Source: Monodelphis domestica (lineage: Eukaryota > Chordata > Mammalia > Didelphimorphia > Didelphidae). From it: a stretch of 64,000 nt of DNA. The position numbers were made by a program, and so were the translations under genes. Positions within the stretch are counted from its first letter, which is position 1; each line of letters starts with the position of its first letter. The stretch lies in contig NC_077232.1 of assembly GCF_027887165.1 (NCBI RefSeq), positions 7,192,891 through 7,256,890 of the forward strand. The letters run 5' to 3'. Below are positions 1 through 11,880 of the stretch, one piece after another. The notes beneath the pieces are model-generated. The model had not been told where the DNA came from. It worked only from the letters and a program-made list of their open reading frames with translations, and did not search any database.

Positions 1-551
1 TTCAAACAACTCTGCCTGGTGTGGGGATTTTGTGGGAAGCACCCAGGTTGGCAGGGTTGGCCTCCTCCCCAGGGCTGATAATGACCCTGATTTGTCAAGG
101 GCTCAGAGTTGGGAGGGCCTTTGTCTTCCTTCCTCCTTTCAGATGTTTCGATAATCAACTCCTTAAGGCCTTCAGCCACACGTAGCCTCCGGTGTGTTCC
201 TTGTCTGGGTACACTTGTCTGGCCGAGCTGCTCCTGTCAGCAGCGCTTTCTTTAGGCCAGCTCTACTATTACACAAGTACAGGAGTGTCTGGGGTTAAGG
301 GTCTAGATGGGATAGCTGGATGGATCTTTTTCTTCCTTCTATCTCACCTGCTAGTTTATCTTGATCATGACATGTATCTCCTTCCTTTTAAAATTTGTTT
401 ATATTCAGCATCAACAGCTCCTATTTGGTGGTTCGCTATGAAGGCCCAAGATATTCCTTCTTCAACAACGATCCCTTAAATAGTAAATAATTCAGTTTTG
501 TTCGGACAGCAAGCATGTGCATGTCTGAAGTATTATCGGCTTGTTCCGCAG

Positions 552-558
552 TGACTCA
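552..558 (+). promoter_or_regulatory. AP-1 type site TGACTCA
   Basis: An exact TGACTCA heptamer lies 40 bp before a 16-bp palindrome, in an AT-rich, repeat-free block. It may belong to an intronic enhancer, but a 7-mer is common by chance. Confidence 0.25.
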
Positions 559-598
559 AAGCCATGGTGATGATCTAGCACAATGATACTGGCATTCC

Positions 599-614
599 TG
601 ACGTGATCACGTCA
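599..614. promoter_or_regulatory. perfect 16-bp palindrome with two bZIP half sites
   Basis: TGACGTGATCACGTCA reads the same on both strands. Each arm is TGACGTG, the ATF6/CREB-like half site. Symmetry and sequence are seen directly; a regulatory role is inferred. Confidence 0.35.
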
Positions 615-3600
615 AACTCTAATCATTCTAATAACATTTCATTTTAACTTCTAATCAAAACCTTTCGGTTTCTCAATTTGTCATCGAGTGGTTTCGAAGC
701 CACCCCCGAGGTCTGCCGCTCCAAAACAAACAGTTCCTTAGGCAGGACTGAGTCTAGGCACAAACCTTCATGTGGGTTCTGTGCACTTCCGCAGATGCTC
801 CTCATCACTGGGTAACCCTATGGCCAAAGGCCCCCGTGCTTCTTGCCTCACAAGAGCAGGAGTAGCGGTCATTAGGAATGTTCTGCAGAACTAAACCTTC
901 TAGTGCCTCGCCTTGCGCGACGGAGGGAGGGTCCTGATCTGAACTATTCCCAGCTCATGCTGGTATTCTTCTCTTTGGGGGATTTTCAAACGACCTGGCG
1001 GACAACACTGGCCACTCCTTCGGTAGGGATTCTGGGGCCCTGGGGCCCGGGGGCCCGGGGCAGGAAAGAATCAAGGCTGACAAGCCTGCCTGACTCTGCT
1101 TCTGGTCTGTCCACCATTCAGCCATCTGAGCGACCCGAACCTGTCACCCCTCTACTCGCCAGACCCCAGGGACTGCCTATTGCCTGCAGACTCAAATATA
1201 AAGGTCTTCGTCACCCAGCCCCTCCTACCTATCCAACCTCCGGCGACACTATCTCTTGGCTCTGCTCATTTTCTCTGGCTACTCCTCCACTCTGTGGACT
1301 TGGAAAAACCACAGAACTACTCACGCGTTCGGGTCCACTATCCGGCCCCTACCCAGGGCCGACACCCCGGGACTCTGGGAGAACACCGGGCACTAGGTGA
1401 ATGTGGGGAACTAAGGACAGGGCAGACTGATGGATTGGCATTGGCATGGTCCCAGCACCGGTGAGGGTCTTCTGGGGAAGACCTCAGATCTAAGACTAAA
1501 AGGGTACTTAGCATCTGATTAGGTCTGCTAGCCCCACCCAAGGCCTATTCTTCAGTCTGAGGCCTCCCTGGGCACACTTTGGCTCTCCAGATTTCAAGCT
1601 GACAACCCCAACCACTGACCTCTCGGCCTTTGTTTAAGTCCCAAGTACAATTAGTCCAAAGGAAGCCTTCCCCAAACCCTCTTAATTTCAGGGCCTTCTA
1701 TCGGTTCATTGTTTCTACTCTATCCCGGGCACAGCTTGCTCAGTAGCTGTGCCTGTTGTCTCCCCCAATAGACGTGAGAGCTCCTCCAGGGCTGGGGTTG
1801 TTTTTGTATACTTCCTGGCACATGGCAGGCCCTTAAAAGAGAAGAAGCAAGAGCTCAAGGAGGATGGGAGGGAGCTGGGCAGGAACCAGAGAAGAAACAG
1901 AAGGAAATAGTGTCCTACCAACCACCAGGACAGAAAGAATGGGCCCAGGCGCTTGGGAAAGGCCAGGAGGCACAGGGAAACTGGAACTCAAAAAGCACAG
2001 CCTTGAGGAATCTCAGGAGGAGCCTTAGAACCAAGGACGAGGCCGTTCTACACTGAATCTCATTCTCACTAAAATGGAGGAATCTCAAGATTGCTGGGCC
2101 AACTGAGGAGAAGCCCAGAGTGAAGCTTTTCACTCCAGAAGCTGCTATGGGGAAGTGGAACTGGCCTGGGACAAAGGACTCGGACCCACACTGGTTGGGC
2201 AGCTGGATCGCTCCACCCCCGCCCCCAATGGGGAGTCTAGCCAAATGGTCTAGAACATTCTATTTAAAATGCCCCTGGGGCAGCTAAGAACAAAAGGCAA
2301 AATGGCAGCACAACAGGTGAAAAGAAGCCAGCTAGTGGGTGGCCGGGATTCCCCAAATTGCAGGAAATGCATGTCCCTCCCCTCAGTGGCCTGGGCCAAG
2401 GTAGGAGCTAGGAAAGGTCCCCCGGGGGAAGGATAAGAATCTGTAGCTCCAAGGGAAGAGGGCCTCCTCATTTGCATTTTCCGAAACTTTCAGTAGCCGG
2501 AAGCCCCATCCCACTCCACAACAGGTAGGCCCAGCTTCCACCCACCAGAGGCAGCAGGAGGCAATTATACAATGCCGAGAAAGAAACCCCAAAAGCCAGC
2601 CACATTTACTTCCGGCTTGTGCAACAGCTGAGGGTAGAAGATATGTAAGGCCTCCTCCAGGATGGACTAGTCCAGACCAGCTATCTTGGAGCACAGGAGA
2701 AAGGGCTGGAGAGTCTGCGGTCCCCTTACCTGGACAGAAGAGAGCAGCAACAGAACCAAGTGGGAGAAAGGGAGGAGGCAACCAGAAAGGCCGAGGAGTC
2801 CCTAAGGCGAACCCAAAATGGCCCTGCTGGGGGCTTGGGGAGAGGCAGGAAGAGAGATGTTCCACGGAACCCAGCCAAGGTCGGGCCAGAGGGTGCCAGT
2901 CCAGGAGGTTCCCATCCTAAAGCCAGCAGCAGCGACCCTGGCAAGGCCATACTACTGTTCTGAAAATGATGGCAAGAGACACAGGACAGGCCAATGAACC
3001 GAATTCAAGCGCATCGTCCATCTGGGGAGTTCTTGGGGCAGGGAGGAATGGACAAGATTTTAAGAATGGCTTCAAAGGCCAAAGATCAAAATGTCAAGAG
3101 AGAAGGAGGGGCGGGAGCTGCCCAAAAGACTGGAACCTCAGGCCCTGGTCAGAGCTCTGGTCTTCCAGGGTTATTCAAAAGATCACCATGGCTCATGGAC
3201 CGGCCAGTGACCAAGGGGTCAGGTTGGGCCAATCAAGAGATTTTATTTTGCACACGAAGGTGCCTCTTGTACTCTGGCGCACCCAGTAGGGCAGAAAGAA
3301 AAAGGCATTAAATGGAGGACTTTAAGCAGTCTCAGGAGCCATAACCCACTAAATGAATTGTGACATTTAAGAAGCTAGAATTTCACACAAAAAAGGAGCC
3401 TTACTAATTAAAATTTCATAAGCAGAGTATTAATGCTGGCTGACAACTTTCCAATCATTTATTAATGGAAAGCTGTATGCTTTGGCAAGAACAGTTTTCA
3501 CTGAACGGACCAAGAGCTGGCTTCCAGAATGGTAGGAGATAAGGGAGCCTGACTTCAGGCTCAAACTCGGCTAGCTACGGAGCTGGGGCTGCCACAGCCA

Positions 3601-4641
3601 TCCTGAGAAGAAACAGAGAGATGCTGTAGGAACAGCAAGTTTGGACACACGTGTACATGTGTGTGTGCGTGCAAGGGTAAAGTTTCTCCAAAGCCAAGAT
3701 GGTCCCAAAGATGGCACAATCTTTAGGCTCCAAGATTCTACTCTTGGAGATGGTAGGCCTATATGGAGCCCCCATTGTGGGTCTGACTCAGAAAACTAAT
3801 AAAATATTTAAATTAAAAAATATTTTTAAAAAGGATCATGACTTCTGAGAATTTTAAGAGAGGTGGTTTTGAGGATGGAGAATGGAGGCCTAGACAGGTG
3901 AAAAGACTGAGATTCTAAAGAGGGTCTGTGAAAGAGACAGAAAGAAAAGTCAGGAGCCCTGCCTCTCCCCAGCATCTCTAGGAAACAATGCTTTGCCATC
4001 ATCACTCCACAGAATGTGCCCAGCACAATGGCTCATCTAAGAGGAAGAGAGGGCAGCCTGTGTCCTGTGACATAATCCCAGCTCTTTGTTGCAGAGAGAG
4101 GAGGAACATTTCATCAGAGACAATGTGGGTAGGCCATCCTCTGGGAAATCATTCCAAGTCCTCCGCAGCGTGGCTCCCATCTCCCTCTCACCTCCACTGG
4201 TAGGGCCACCTCCTGCATGAGGCCTTCCCTGATCCCACCAATTCTTGGACTTCTCTCCTTCTGGAAATGCCACTGTCTTTATTGACTCAGAAGTCCAAGA
4301 GGAAGGAGATTGCCAAAAGTGTCAAAAGCTGCCAGTCAAGGCCAGGAATGAACTAAAAGGACAACTGGTTTCCTTTCTGAAAGTGATAAAATGGAAGAGG
4401 TTGCAGCCAGATTGGGTGAGACAAATAGGTCTCTCCCATACACAAACCTAACCCACCAGGGCTGCCGACTGGTTATTCTAAAATGGAGATGCTTATTTCC
4501 TCCAAAGAGACTGGCCCGTTCAGTAACTGACAGAATCTATCCCAATGCCAGCCCCAAACACTTCTGTCAGCATTTGTCCCCGTCTTTTGAAAAAGTGGAG
4601 AATCAATTCATTCATTCATTCTCTCTCTCACCACCCCCCCC

Positions 4642-4960
4642 TGTAAAATTGGACTTGAATTCTGGACTTCAATCCCCATAATTCCTTGCTCCACTTCCCC
4701 AAAATGCTTTGTAAGCTCACGGAAATTCTCAGGTGGGCCGAGATGGAGAAGGTATTTAACCTGATTGCAAAAGCTTTTGGGTCTCTCTTTTGGACTTCCA
4801 TTTTGGGGCAGATGTGGCTCTTTCCATAATGTGACATTTCCCTTATCCTGTATTTTCTTTTAATCCTTAACTTTTAATAAACCTCTACAAATATAATTCT
4901 CCTTGTAGAGAGAAACTAATTTCTAACTGCCTCAGTCTCCCCTAAATTTTAATCTTTACA
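4642..4960 (+). mobile_element. solo LTR (ERV fossil), family 1
   Basis: This 319-bp unit starts TGTAAAATTGG and ends AATCTTTACA, the TG...CA form of an LTR. It contains AATAAA before a short R-U5 part and is flanked by CCCCC on both sides, a plausible 5-bp target duplication. It is a diverged relative of the LTRs at 6926-7266 and 10318-10662 and of the copy at 13834-14189. No internal region is attached. Older than the 6926-10662 insertion by its divergence. Confidence 0.8.
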
Positions 4961-5018
4961 CCCCCTAATATAAAGAAAATGTTGGTTCACTTGGCAATTC
5001 AATAATTCAGAATAATTC

Positions 5019-5650
5019 TGTTAGTGTGAGGGTGCCATTCCTCACTTTACCCACCCCTCTGCCGAGCTGCCCAATGGGAGTACACAGTGGGTAATGTGGG
5101 CGGCTCAAAAAGGTGGCAGAGCAGGAGGGGAGCTGAGTGGCAAACCACTCCCTCTTTACCTGGGCAGAGGGCATTTTTTCACTTCACCCACCCCTCAGCC
5201 CAGCAGTCCAATGGAAACTGCCTTAGTTCATTCATTTCATGCCTGGTCCAGGAAGAAAGGTGTGTCTCCAATTACAAATCTGCTCCAGAAAGCAATGAAG
5301 AATTTCCTTCACTGGCCTAATCTAGTTAAATGCCCTTTAGAGATTGGGCGGGCCTGACCGGAGGGTAAGATTGGAGAATTCGAATCAGTTTCCTCAAACT
5401 CAAGATTCCTCCAAAGAGACCATCCAGGAAAAGGTGATTTCAGTCCCCTCGGAAGCAGGCTGGGCTGCAGAGACAATGCGGTGGGGAGGGAGTCAGAGCA
5501 AAAGGCCCGCAACCTTCCTTTGTGGACATTCCAACATTGATGGTCCAGGCATCAGGCCTCAACCCCAACTAGTTCAACCTGACCCCCCAATAAACACTCG
5601 GGGTTCTCCCCACTTCCCTGCTGTCACTGGCATCTAGCGTCAAACATCAG
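5019..5650 (+). mobile_element. possible solo LTR fossil, another family
   Basis: A TG start near 5019, a gammaretrovirus-like 'aataaacactcggggttctcc' end region near 5588, and a CA end near 5650 suggest an LTR of an ERV1-like family. Two related CCACCCCTC...CCAATGG stretches sit near its 5' part (about 5050 and 5190). Boundaries are uncertain and no paired copy is in the window. Confidence 0.4.
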
Positions 5651-6925
5651 AACCGTGCTTGGCTCATCCCCCCACTTCCTGTAGCTTATTGGTCACCCAG
5701 TCTCACCCCGTGGCCGGGTCCCTACCACAGCTCCCTGACTCGAGTGTCCCCAGGTCAAGGCCCACCTCCTCCTCCATGACTCTGGCTGCCCTCTCTGTCC
5801 TCCCTGTTCTCAGGGTCTGGCGCCTGCGGCATGAGTCCCTCCAAAGCTCAGGCTCCACCCTATTTCTGCCTCCCCCATGCATGGCTTGAAAATGCTCTTT
5901 GAGGTGGGTGTCTAGAACTGGGCCCCTTCTTCTCATCTAGTTGCATTTTTCCTTCAACACTATAGATTGGTGAAAGGGCAAAACAGTACAGATTCTGAGT
6001 GATTTCATAAGAATGTTAGGCAGATAAACAAGCCAGAATTCCTCCAAGCAGTCAGGACGAAGATTAAAGAGTAGGGGACTTTTCATGTACGGTACATTCT
6101 CCTTTCTCACTAACTCAGAGCAAGGAAAAGATGAAGTTTGGACCCAGAAAGGATATGCTGCCCTGAACCACTTTTGCTTGCCTCAGGTGGTTTCCAGGGG
6201 CAAAAGATGGAGTCAGTGGTCCAACTAAAAGCATCGCAGCCCAAAGGGCGGCATCTGAGCTTCTATATACAAGTCACTGCCATCACAAATAAATATTCCA
6301 TCCATTCCTTCATTCCATCAAAGAAGCTCAAAGCGACACAGAACCTAGTAGGCCAATATCCAAACGAATCAACAAAAAGATCTTCCTGGTGGCCACCTTC
6401 ATTTGGCATCTTTACCAGATTGAGAGGTCCAAGTTACAGGATGGGGGGGGGGGGGGCTCAGAATGCTAGGATGGGGAGTTTCTAGGGCAGATATGTGGAA
6501 AGACTGGGCCCCCAAGAGGGCAAGGAGATCGTGCCTGCTGTAATAGTCTAGGCTACAAGTCATCAGCTGGTAGACTCTCTCCTCAGCTCCCAGACAAGGA
6601 AATGGCGATCTGTGGAGGGGAAGGGATTTGCCCATAGTCCTAACTAATAAGGGGAATAAACAGCAGAAATGGGATTGAGCCCTCCATCACAGAGCCAAAG
6701 TCCTTTCTACTGTGTCCAGTATCAGGTATCAATGAGGCTAGCAAGAATAGTGGGTGGTAAAAGAGGCTCCATCCAAGCCCCGCCATACCAAAAAAACACG
6801 ATCCAATAGTTAGAGATAGCTGCAAAGTGACATTTTTCCTTTCTTTTTCCAAAACAGCTCCCTGTTCTCAATGAACCAAATTGGATGGAGCTCTGTGCCC
6901 CAGAAGCTGCCTCTTCAAAAGGTCC
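5650..6925. other. intronic sequence without a gene
   Basis: I see no gene. A MIR-like fragment on the minus strand lies at about 6585-6700, and a run of 14 G lies at about 6442-6455. Confidence 0.4.
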
Positions 6926-7266
6926 TGCTTGAGATTTGAACTCTGGACTCCATTCCCCAGGAGTCCTTGCTAGCTCCCAGAATACCCTCTAATCTCACTG
7001 AATTCTCAGGTGGGCCGAGATTGAGAAGGGATTTAACCTGATTACAAAGGCTCTTGTGGTCTCTTTTGGACTTCCGTTTTGGAGCAGACTCGGCTTTTCC
7101 ATGATGTGAGATTATCTTGTCTAGGCCTCTCTGGCCTAGGCACATATTTCTTATTCTGTATCTTCTTTAATCCTTAATCTTTAATAAACCTCTAAAAAAC
7201 ATAATACTCCTTGCAGAGAAACTAATTTCTACTTGCCTCAGTCTCCCCCAAATTTTAATCTTTACA
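6926..7266 (+). repeat. 5' LTR of the 6926-10662 element
   Basis: It matches the 3' LTR at 10318-10662 almost throughout, has AATAAA near 7181, and ends in TTTACA followed by the primer-binding-site-like sequence. Confidence 0.8.
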
Positions 7267-7933
7267 GTTGGCGACCTACTGGGAGAAAAAGACTCTCAAT
7301 CTTCTGATTCTTTTCTGATCTTTAGTTCAGCTTTAATAGCTAGTGCCTAGATTTTTGATCCACTTTTCTCTGGCTGAGGTTTTTTTTTTTTTTTACCCTC
7401 GCAAAGCAGCTGCTCATTCCAGCCATTAGCTTCTCCCTGCCTGCCTGTTTGCCTCTCACCTGGTTCCCTGCTGCTTCGTTCTGCCTGCCTGTTTTTTCCT
7501 GCTGCGGATCCTGACCCCTCTCCGTCCTCACCTGGTCCCAGCCCTGCCCACCCTGGCGGCCCACTTGGGCTCTGGCTCCTGCTCCTGGCCTCTCACCTGG
7601 TGCCCAATCTCCCGGCCCTGCCTGTTTCTGCACCCCAGACCCACAAGTGTGACCCCAGCCGGATCATCACCCAGATCCTTGGAGCAGATAGCTCAGAACT
7701 CATTTCTACCAGCTGGTAACAAACTTGGGTATTGACCACGTGGGTGGATCAGAGTGTAGGAGGGGAGAGAAAAAGGGAGAGGAAAAGAAACAGATTTTTC
7801 AAGCAGGAACTTAAAAAGCAATGGGCTGTTTAAAAGAATACCTTTTCACTCTTTTGGTAATTTCATTGACTTCACCTGCGTGTCAGGGAGAAGATTCAGC
7901 CCAAAGATTCAACTTTAACTTTGAAGTTGCAAA

Positions 7934-8128
7934 TGGGTGGCTCAACAAACTGAGAGCCAGGCCTAAAGACAAGCTGTCTTGGGTTAAAATCTGGCCTCAG
8001 ATAATTCCCAGCTGTGGGGCCCTGAGCAGATCCCTTAACCCCCATTGCTTAGCCCTTACCACTCTGCCTTCTGACAATAGGCATCTAAAATGGATAATTT
8101 AAAAAAACAAACAAACAACAACAAAAAA
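7934..8128 (+). repeat. tRNA-derived SINE inside the LTR element
   Basis: Marsupial SINE signature (ggtggctca..., gttaaaatctggcctcag, cccttaaccccc), ending in an A-rich AAACAAACAAC tail. It inserted after the LTR element and therefore gives a lower bound on its age. Confidence 0.75.
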
Positions 8129-10317
8129 AACCAACCCCAAAGAACTTTGAAGAGACTAGAGGCTATATTCTAAGGCATTTCAGACTCCAATGGTTTATAT
8201 AAACTCTCTGTATTTCTATTGTATTTTTGTTTAAGATATAACTTTGTGATTTTAAATTCATGTTACTGGATTCAATATTATTCTGTTATACTGTTCATTT
8301 AATGTACTGAGTTTTAAAATTCTGTTGCTTTTCCCCTATAACTATTGAACAAATATTATTGAAAAAGCCCATATATGAAAAAACAGTTTTTCTATTTTTG
8401 CCTTTGTAAATTGTCACATAGAAGATAGATGGACTTCTTCAGAACTGGTTACAACTGTATTAACAACTTTGGAAAATTTAATGTGCTAAATATCTCAAAT
8501 AATTTTAAGGGTTTTTAAAATATGATTTTGGGAATTTTTCTTAACAATCTCTGGTTATTTTTGCCTGCCCCTACCACGAGGTAAGGCCCATAGCTGAAGT
8601 GAAATACATTGTATTGTATAACCCCCAACCTTCCCGCATTTCTAAATATGTGAATGGAATTTGGGGCAGTTAATCTCAGGGCATTTGTACCCCTAGAAAG
8701 CCTCCAAAAAAGGAGCACCCCTTTATTTATACTCTTCAGCTCACTATTTTACTTCCACCAGAATGATATATAGATTTCTTGAATATGTTCTTAACCCAAG
8801 ATAAGTTTTACTTTGTTTAAAAAATGTTTAAATACCAAGGTTGAAAGAATTGCTGATTGTAAAAATTGTGACAAATATCCATCGATTCATAGGTTTTTAA
8901 AAATGCCATGGAGCAACTTATGTGAAATATGATAGTGTGTTTGTTTGCTATTGTAATTAATTGGGCTATTGAGAATTTTGGGGATATTGATACCACATAT
9001 TTGTAATACTGTTCAATTCATTTGTCATACTCACAGTAGAGCATGGCCAGATATTAAGAGGAAATGGATCTCATTTTTGGTGAGAAAGCCTTGTATTTTA
9101 TATTTTCTTAGCTGACAAAGAGTGTCAATGATTATAAGCTATATTTTTGAATTTTTAAAGCTCTTTTATTATTATATTTTTCTTGCATGTGCAATATACT
9201 TTTTCAGTTTTTTTATTATTTTTTTCTCTCCTTTTTATATTTGAAGCACATGTCACCAGCATTAAGATTTTCTTTAACTTTTTGACTTTTCAGTACTATA
9301 AGTTTAAGATACATTTGCCAATGCATGCCCCAAAAGCTTGTGACTATAAAAATGATGCCACTACTTATTTTAAAAATTATGGGACTTTGCTTAATGATTC
9401 TGTCTGATTCCAGGACAAGATATACACAACAGAGCCATTGCACAGAGCCAAAGAAAAGCCAATCCAGGATGGATTGATGCACTTCTAGGCCAATACAAAG
9501 GTTTTGAACCTAGTGTGAAGACTCAAGGTTACTGTGTTTAACATTGTTAGACATAGGCTTTCCTTGTGTCCACACTCACTCTGAAAATACTCACAGACGA
9601 GTATCCCCGAAACCTTGGCTCATATAATCTGGTCCCTTTCTCTGCCTTTCATAGTGTGGTACCTTTCTGTAGTCCTGGCTACTGACTGGGTAAATGCATC
9701 ATTGCTTAGATCATTTTGATTGGGCCCTGATTCAAGGACCTGTTATAGATTTATTTTTCTTTTTACTTGGAATTTTTACACATAAGACTTTGATAGTCTA
9801 TATTTTCATCCAGAAATTTTTCTTTTATTTGGATTTTCTGATATCTTTTTAATATCTCTTGCCAATTGATTCATATACCTCATACCTCAGCCATGCATCC
9901 CTAAGTGATCCTTTTTTTTAAAATCACCCTCTTAACGGAGGGAATGTAAAAAATATCATTATTTAAATTGCAAAGTTTAAATTCTTTTTGAGAAGAATTT
10001 TAGGTAAAGAAAGATGATACCTCTCTGAATCCAGAACTGAACTGTTGGAGAAGCCACCATGAAGAAGCCTCCAGACCACAAGCTGCACAAAAATGAACTT
10101 TGGGTATAGTTGATTGAACATTTATTTGTAGCTATACTTTCATGCCAAAGGGGACTGCCCCCTAACTGGCTTTTTGTCAATGCGTCCAGCAGTTACTGGT
10201 TTTGTTCTTTTTTTTCCTCTTATCTTCAAATTATTGTAATCTTTAAACAGATTATATTTTTATGATCCTTTGGGGAAGGACTTCTTCCCAGAGGATCAAA
10301 CGGGGGGTGGAGGGGGA

Positions 10318-10662
10318 TGTAAAATTGAGATTTGAACTCTGGACTCCATTCCCCAGGAGTCCTTGCTAGCTCCCAGAATGCCCCCTAATCTCACTGAATT
10401 CTCAGGTGGGCCGAGATCGAGAAGGGATTTAACCTGATTGCAAAGGCTTTTGTGGTCTCTTTTGGACTTCCGTTTTGGAGCAGACTCAGCTTTTCCATGA
10501 TGTGAGATTATCTTGTCTAGGCCTCTCTGGCCTAGGCATGTGTTTCTTATCCTGTATTTTCTTTAATCCTTAATCTTTAATAAACCTCTAAAAAATATAA
10601 TACTCCTTGCAGAGAAACTAATTTCTACCTGCCTCAGTCTCTCCTAAATTTTAATCTTTACA
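10318..10662 (+). repeat. 3' LTR of the 6926-10662 element
   Basis: It begins TGTAAAATTGAG directly after the polypurine tract, has AATAAA at about 10577, and ends AATCTTTACA. Confidence 0.82.
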
Positions 10663-11880
10663 TGCTCCAGGCCCCAGAGCCTGGCTCTCGGTGCAACCAG
10701 CCTACTCATCTGCCTTAGGAAAAATGGCTTCATTCAACCAGACTTAAGGGCCCATTCCATGGCAGGCTTGGGGGTGGGGGCTCGAGCATCTTCTGTGGGG
10801 CTTTAAAGTTTACAAAGCACTTTCCAAATATCCTTTCACTCTTATCTTCTTATTTCTGGAAGGATCCTAAAACACTGTTTAGGCAGCGATCCCACGGGAA
10901 ATCAAAGGGTCTTAGAGGGAGTCAGGCAGGCAATCTTACTCCATTTTCCCTTCCCCACCTCGTCCACTTCCTTGGGCAGAGACTGCCCCTTATTCCTACC
11001 CTCACTTGGCACAGTGCCTGGCACAAAGCAAGTGTTTAATAAATGTTGACTGACTTGAATACTTGTAAGCCTCTACTATGTGCCAGGAACCATGCCAAGT
11101 AACCACCAGGGAGCAGGACCTGAGGATGCTGGGCCTGACTTGGCCTCAGACTCACACAAATTAGGAACACAGAGGGAACAGGAAAGCAAAGCAGCTCTGA
11201 ATGCCAGAGTCAGGGTTTCAATGGACCCATTACAGCCTGGAGTGTAAACGGACCAATCTAGATTAGTAACTATTAATTCTCAAGCTCTGGCAGACTCCAT
11301 CTCCCTTTGAGCTCCCAGGGGCAACTGATCTCCAATTACAAAGAACAAGATGGAAATGTTCTCTCTGCAAGTCAGTCCCTTACAGACAGTCACAGGCTCA
11401 CGAGCTGGTCGATGGCACAACGTAGAAGTCCAGCCTCATGAGAAGGAAAAGAAGACTTGGAGAAGAACACCACCAGACAGTCAGTGGCCAAGTTCGTTTA
11501 CCAAGAAATGCTAAGGACGATTCTCAACTATTCCAACAGTGCTGGGAATCTAAGCCACTGGAATGTTTTTGATCATGATCGGTACATCTGTGGGCAGACT
11601 CCTGTCTCTGCCCCCCAAGAAGTTTCCCTGGGAGGTTCTCTCTGTGCAAATATCTCATGACCCGATCTATGCCCCAGGGGCAGTCACCTACCTAGCAGAG
11701 CTCAGGGCACTGCCCCGTCTCCTTTCTCCAGGAACTTGGCCAGATCTAAGGGCTGGCTCAATGGCGGGCTTGGGGGTGGGGGCTCGAGCAATCTTTTTCC
11801 CACTCCACTCCCTCCTCAGATCTCCGTAGGGCGAGGGGTAGAAAGCTTGACACGATGGGGGCCATGACCCAACTCATTCC
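10663..11880. other. intronic sequence without a gene
   Basis: No gene seen. MIR-like (about 10800-10870, minus) and L2 3'-end-like (about 10985-11060, plus) fragments are present. A segment of about 50 bp (10742-10792) recurs at 11743-11795. Confidence 0.4.

Larger units (their letters stand above)
1..4641. other. PACS1 intron 1, left part, no gene seen
   Basis: No reading frame here resembles a known protein, and I see no splice-flanked exon that continues PACS1. An AT-rich non-repeat block at about 480-700 holds a perfect 16-bp palindrome. A short L2-like 3' end lies at about 1765-1840. The rest (GC-rich 1020-1470, unique sequence 1850-4600) shows no recognisable element. Assignment to PACS1 intron 1 is inferred from the position of exon 1 at 20632-20981 and from the very long first intron of human PACS1. 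Confidence 0.5.
6926..10662 (+). mobile_element. LTR retroelement fossil with both LTRs (ERV-like)
   Basis: Two closely similar LTRs (6926-7266 and 10318-10662) flank a 3.05-kb interior in the same orientation. Right after the 5' LTR comes TTGGCGACCTACTGGGAG, which has the form of a tRNA primer-binding site. Just before the 3' LTR is the purine run GGGGGGTGGAGGGGGA, a textbook polypurine tract. The interior has no long reading frame and no gag, pol or env match that I can recognise, so the copy is broken or belongs to a non-coding (non-autonomous) family. A SINE sits inside it (7934-8128). About 15 differences over some 333 aligned LTR positions (4-5%) suggest a fairly recent insertion, perhaps of the order of 10 million years (inference, rate assumed). 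It lies antisense to PACS1. Confidence 0.82.

Noticed and set aside
192-479. 95-codon plus-strand frame with hydrophobic stretches
   Set aside because: No family resemblance, no splice or promoter context, and ordinary length for chance in this base composition.
566-602. C/D-box snoRNA-like GTGATGAT ... CTGA pair
   Set aside because: The boxes are only about 30 nt apart, too short for a C/D snoRNA, and no terminal stem is present.
7340-7633. 97-codon minus-strand frame inside the LTR element
   Set aside because: It arises from a CT-rich tract read on the opposite strand and has no resemblance to retroelement proteins.
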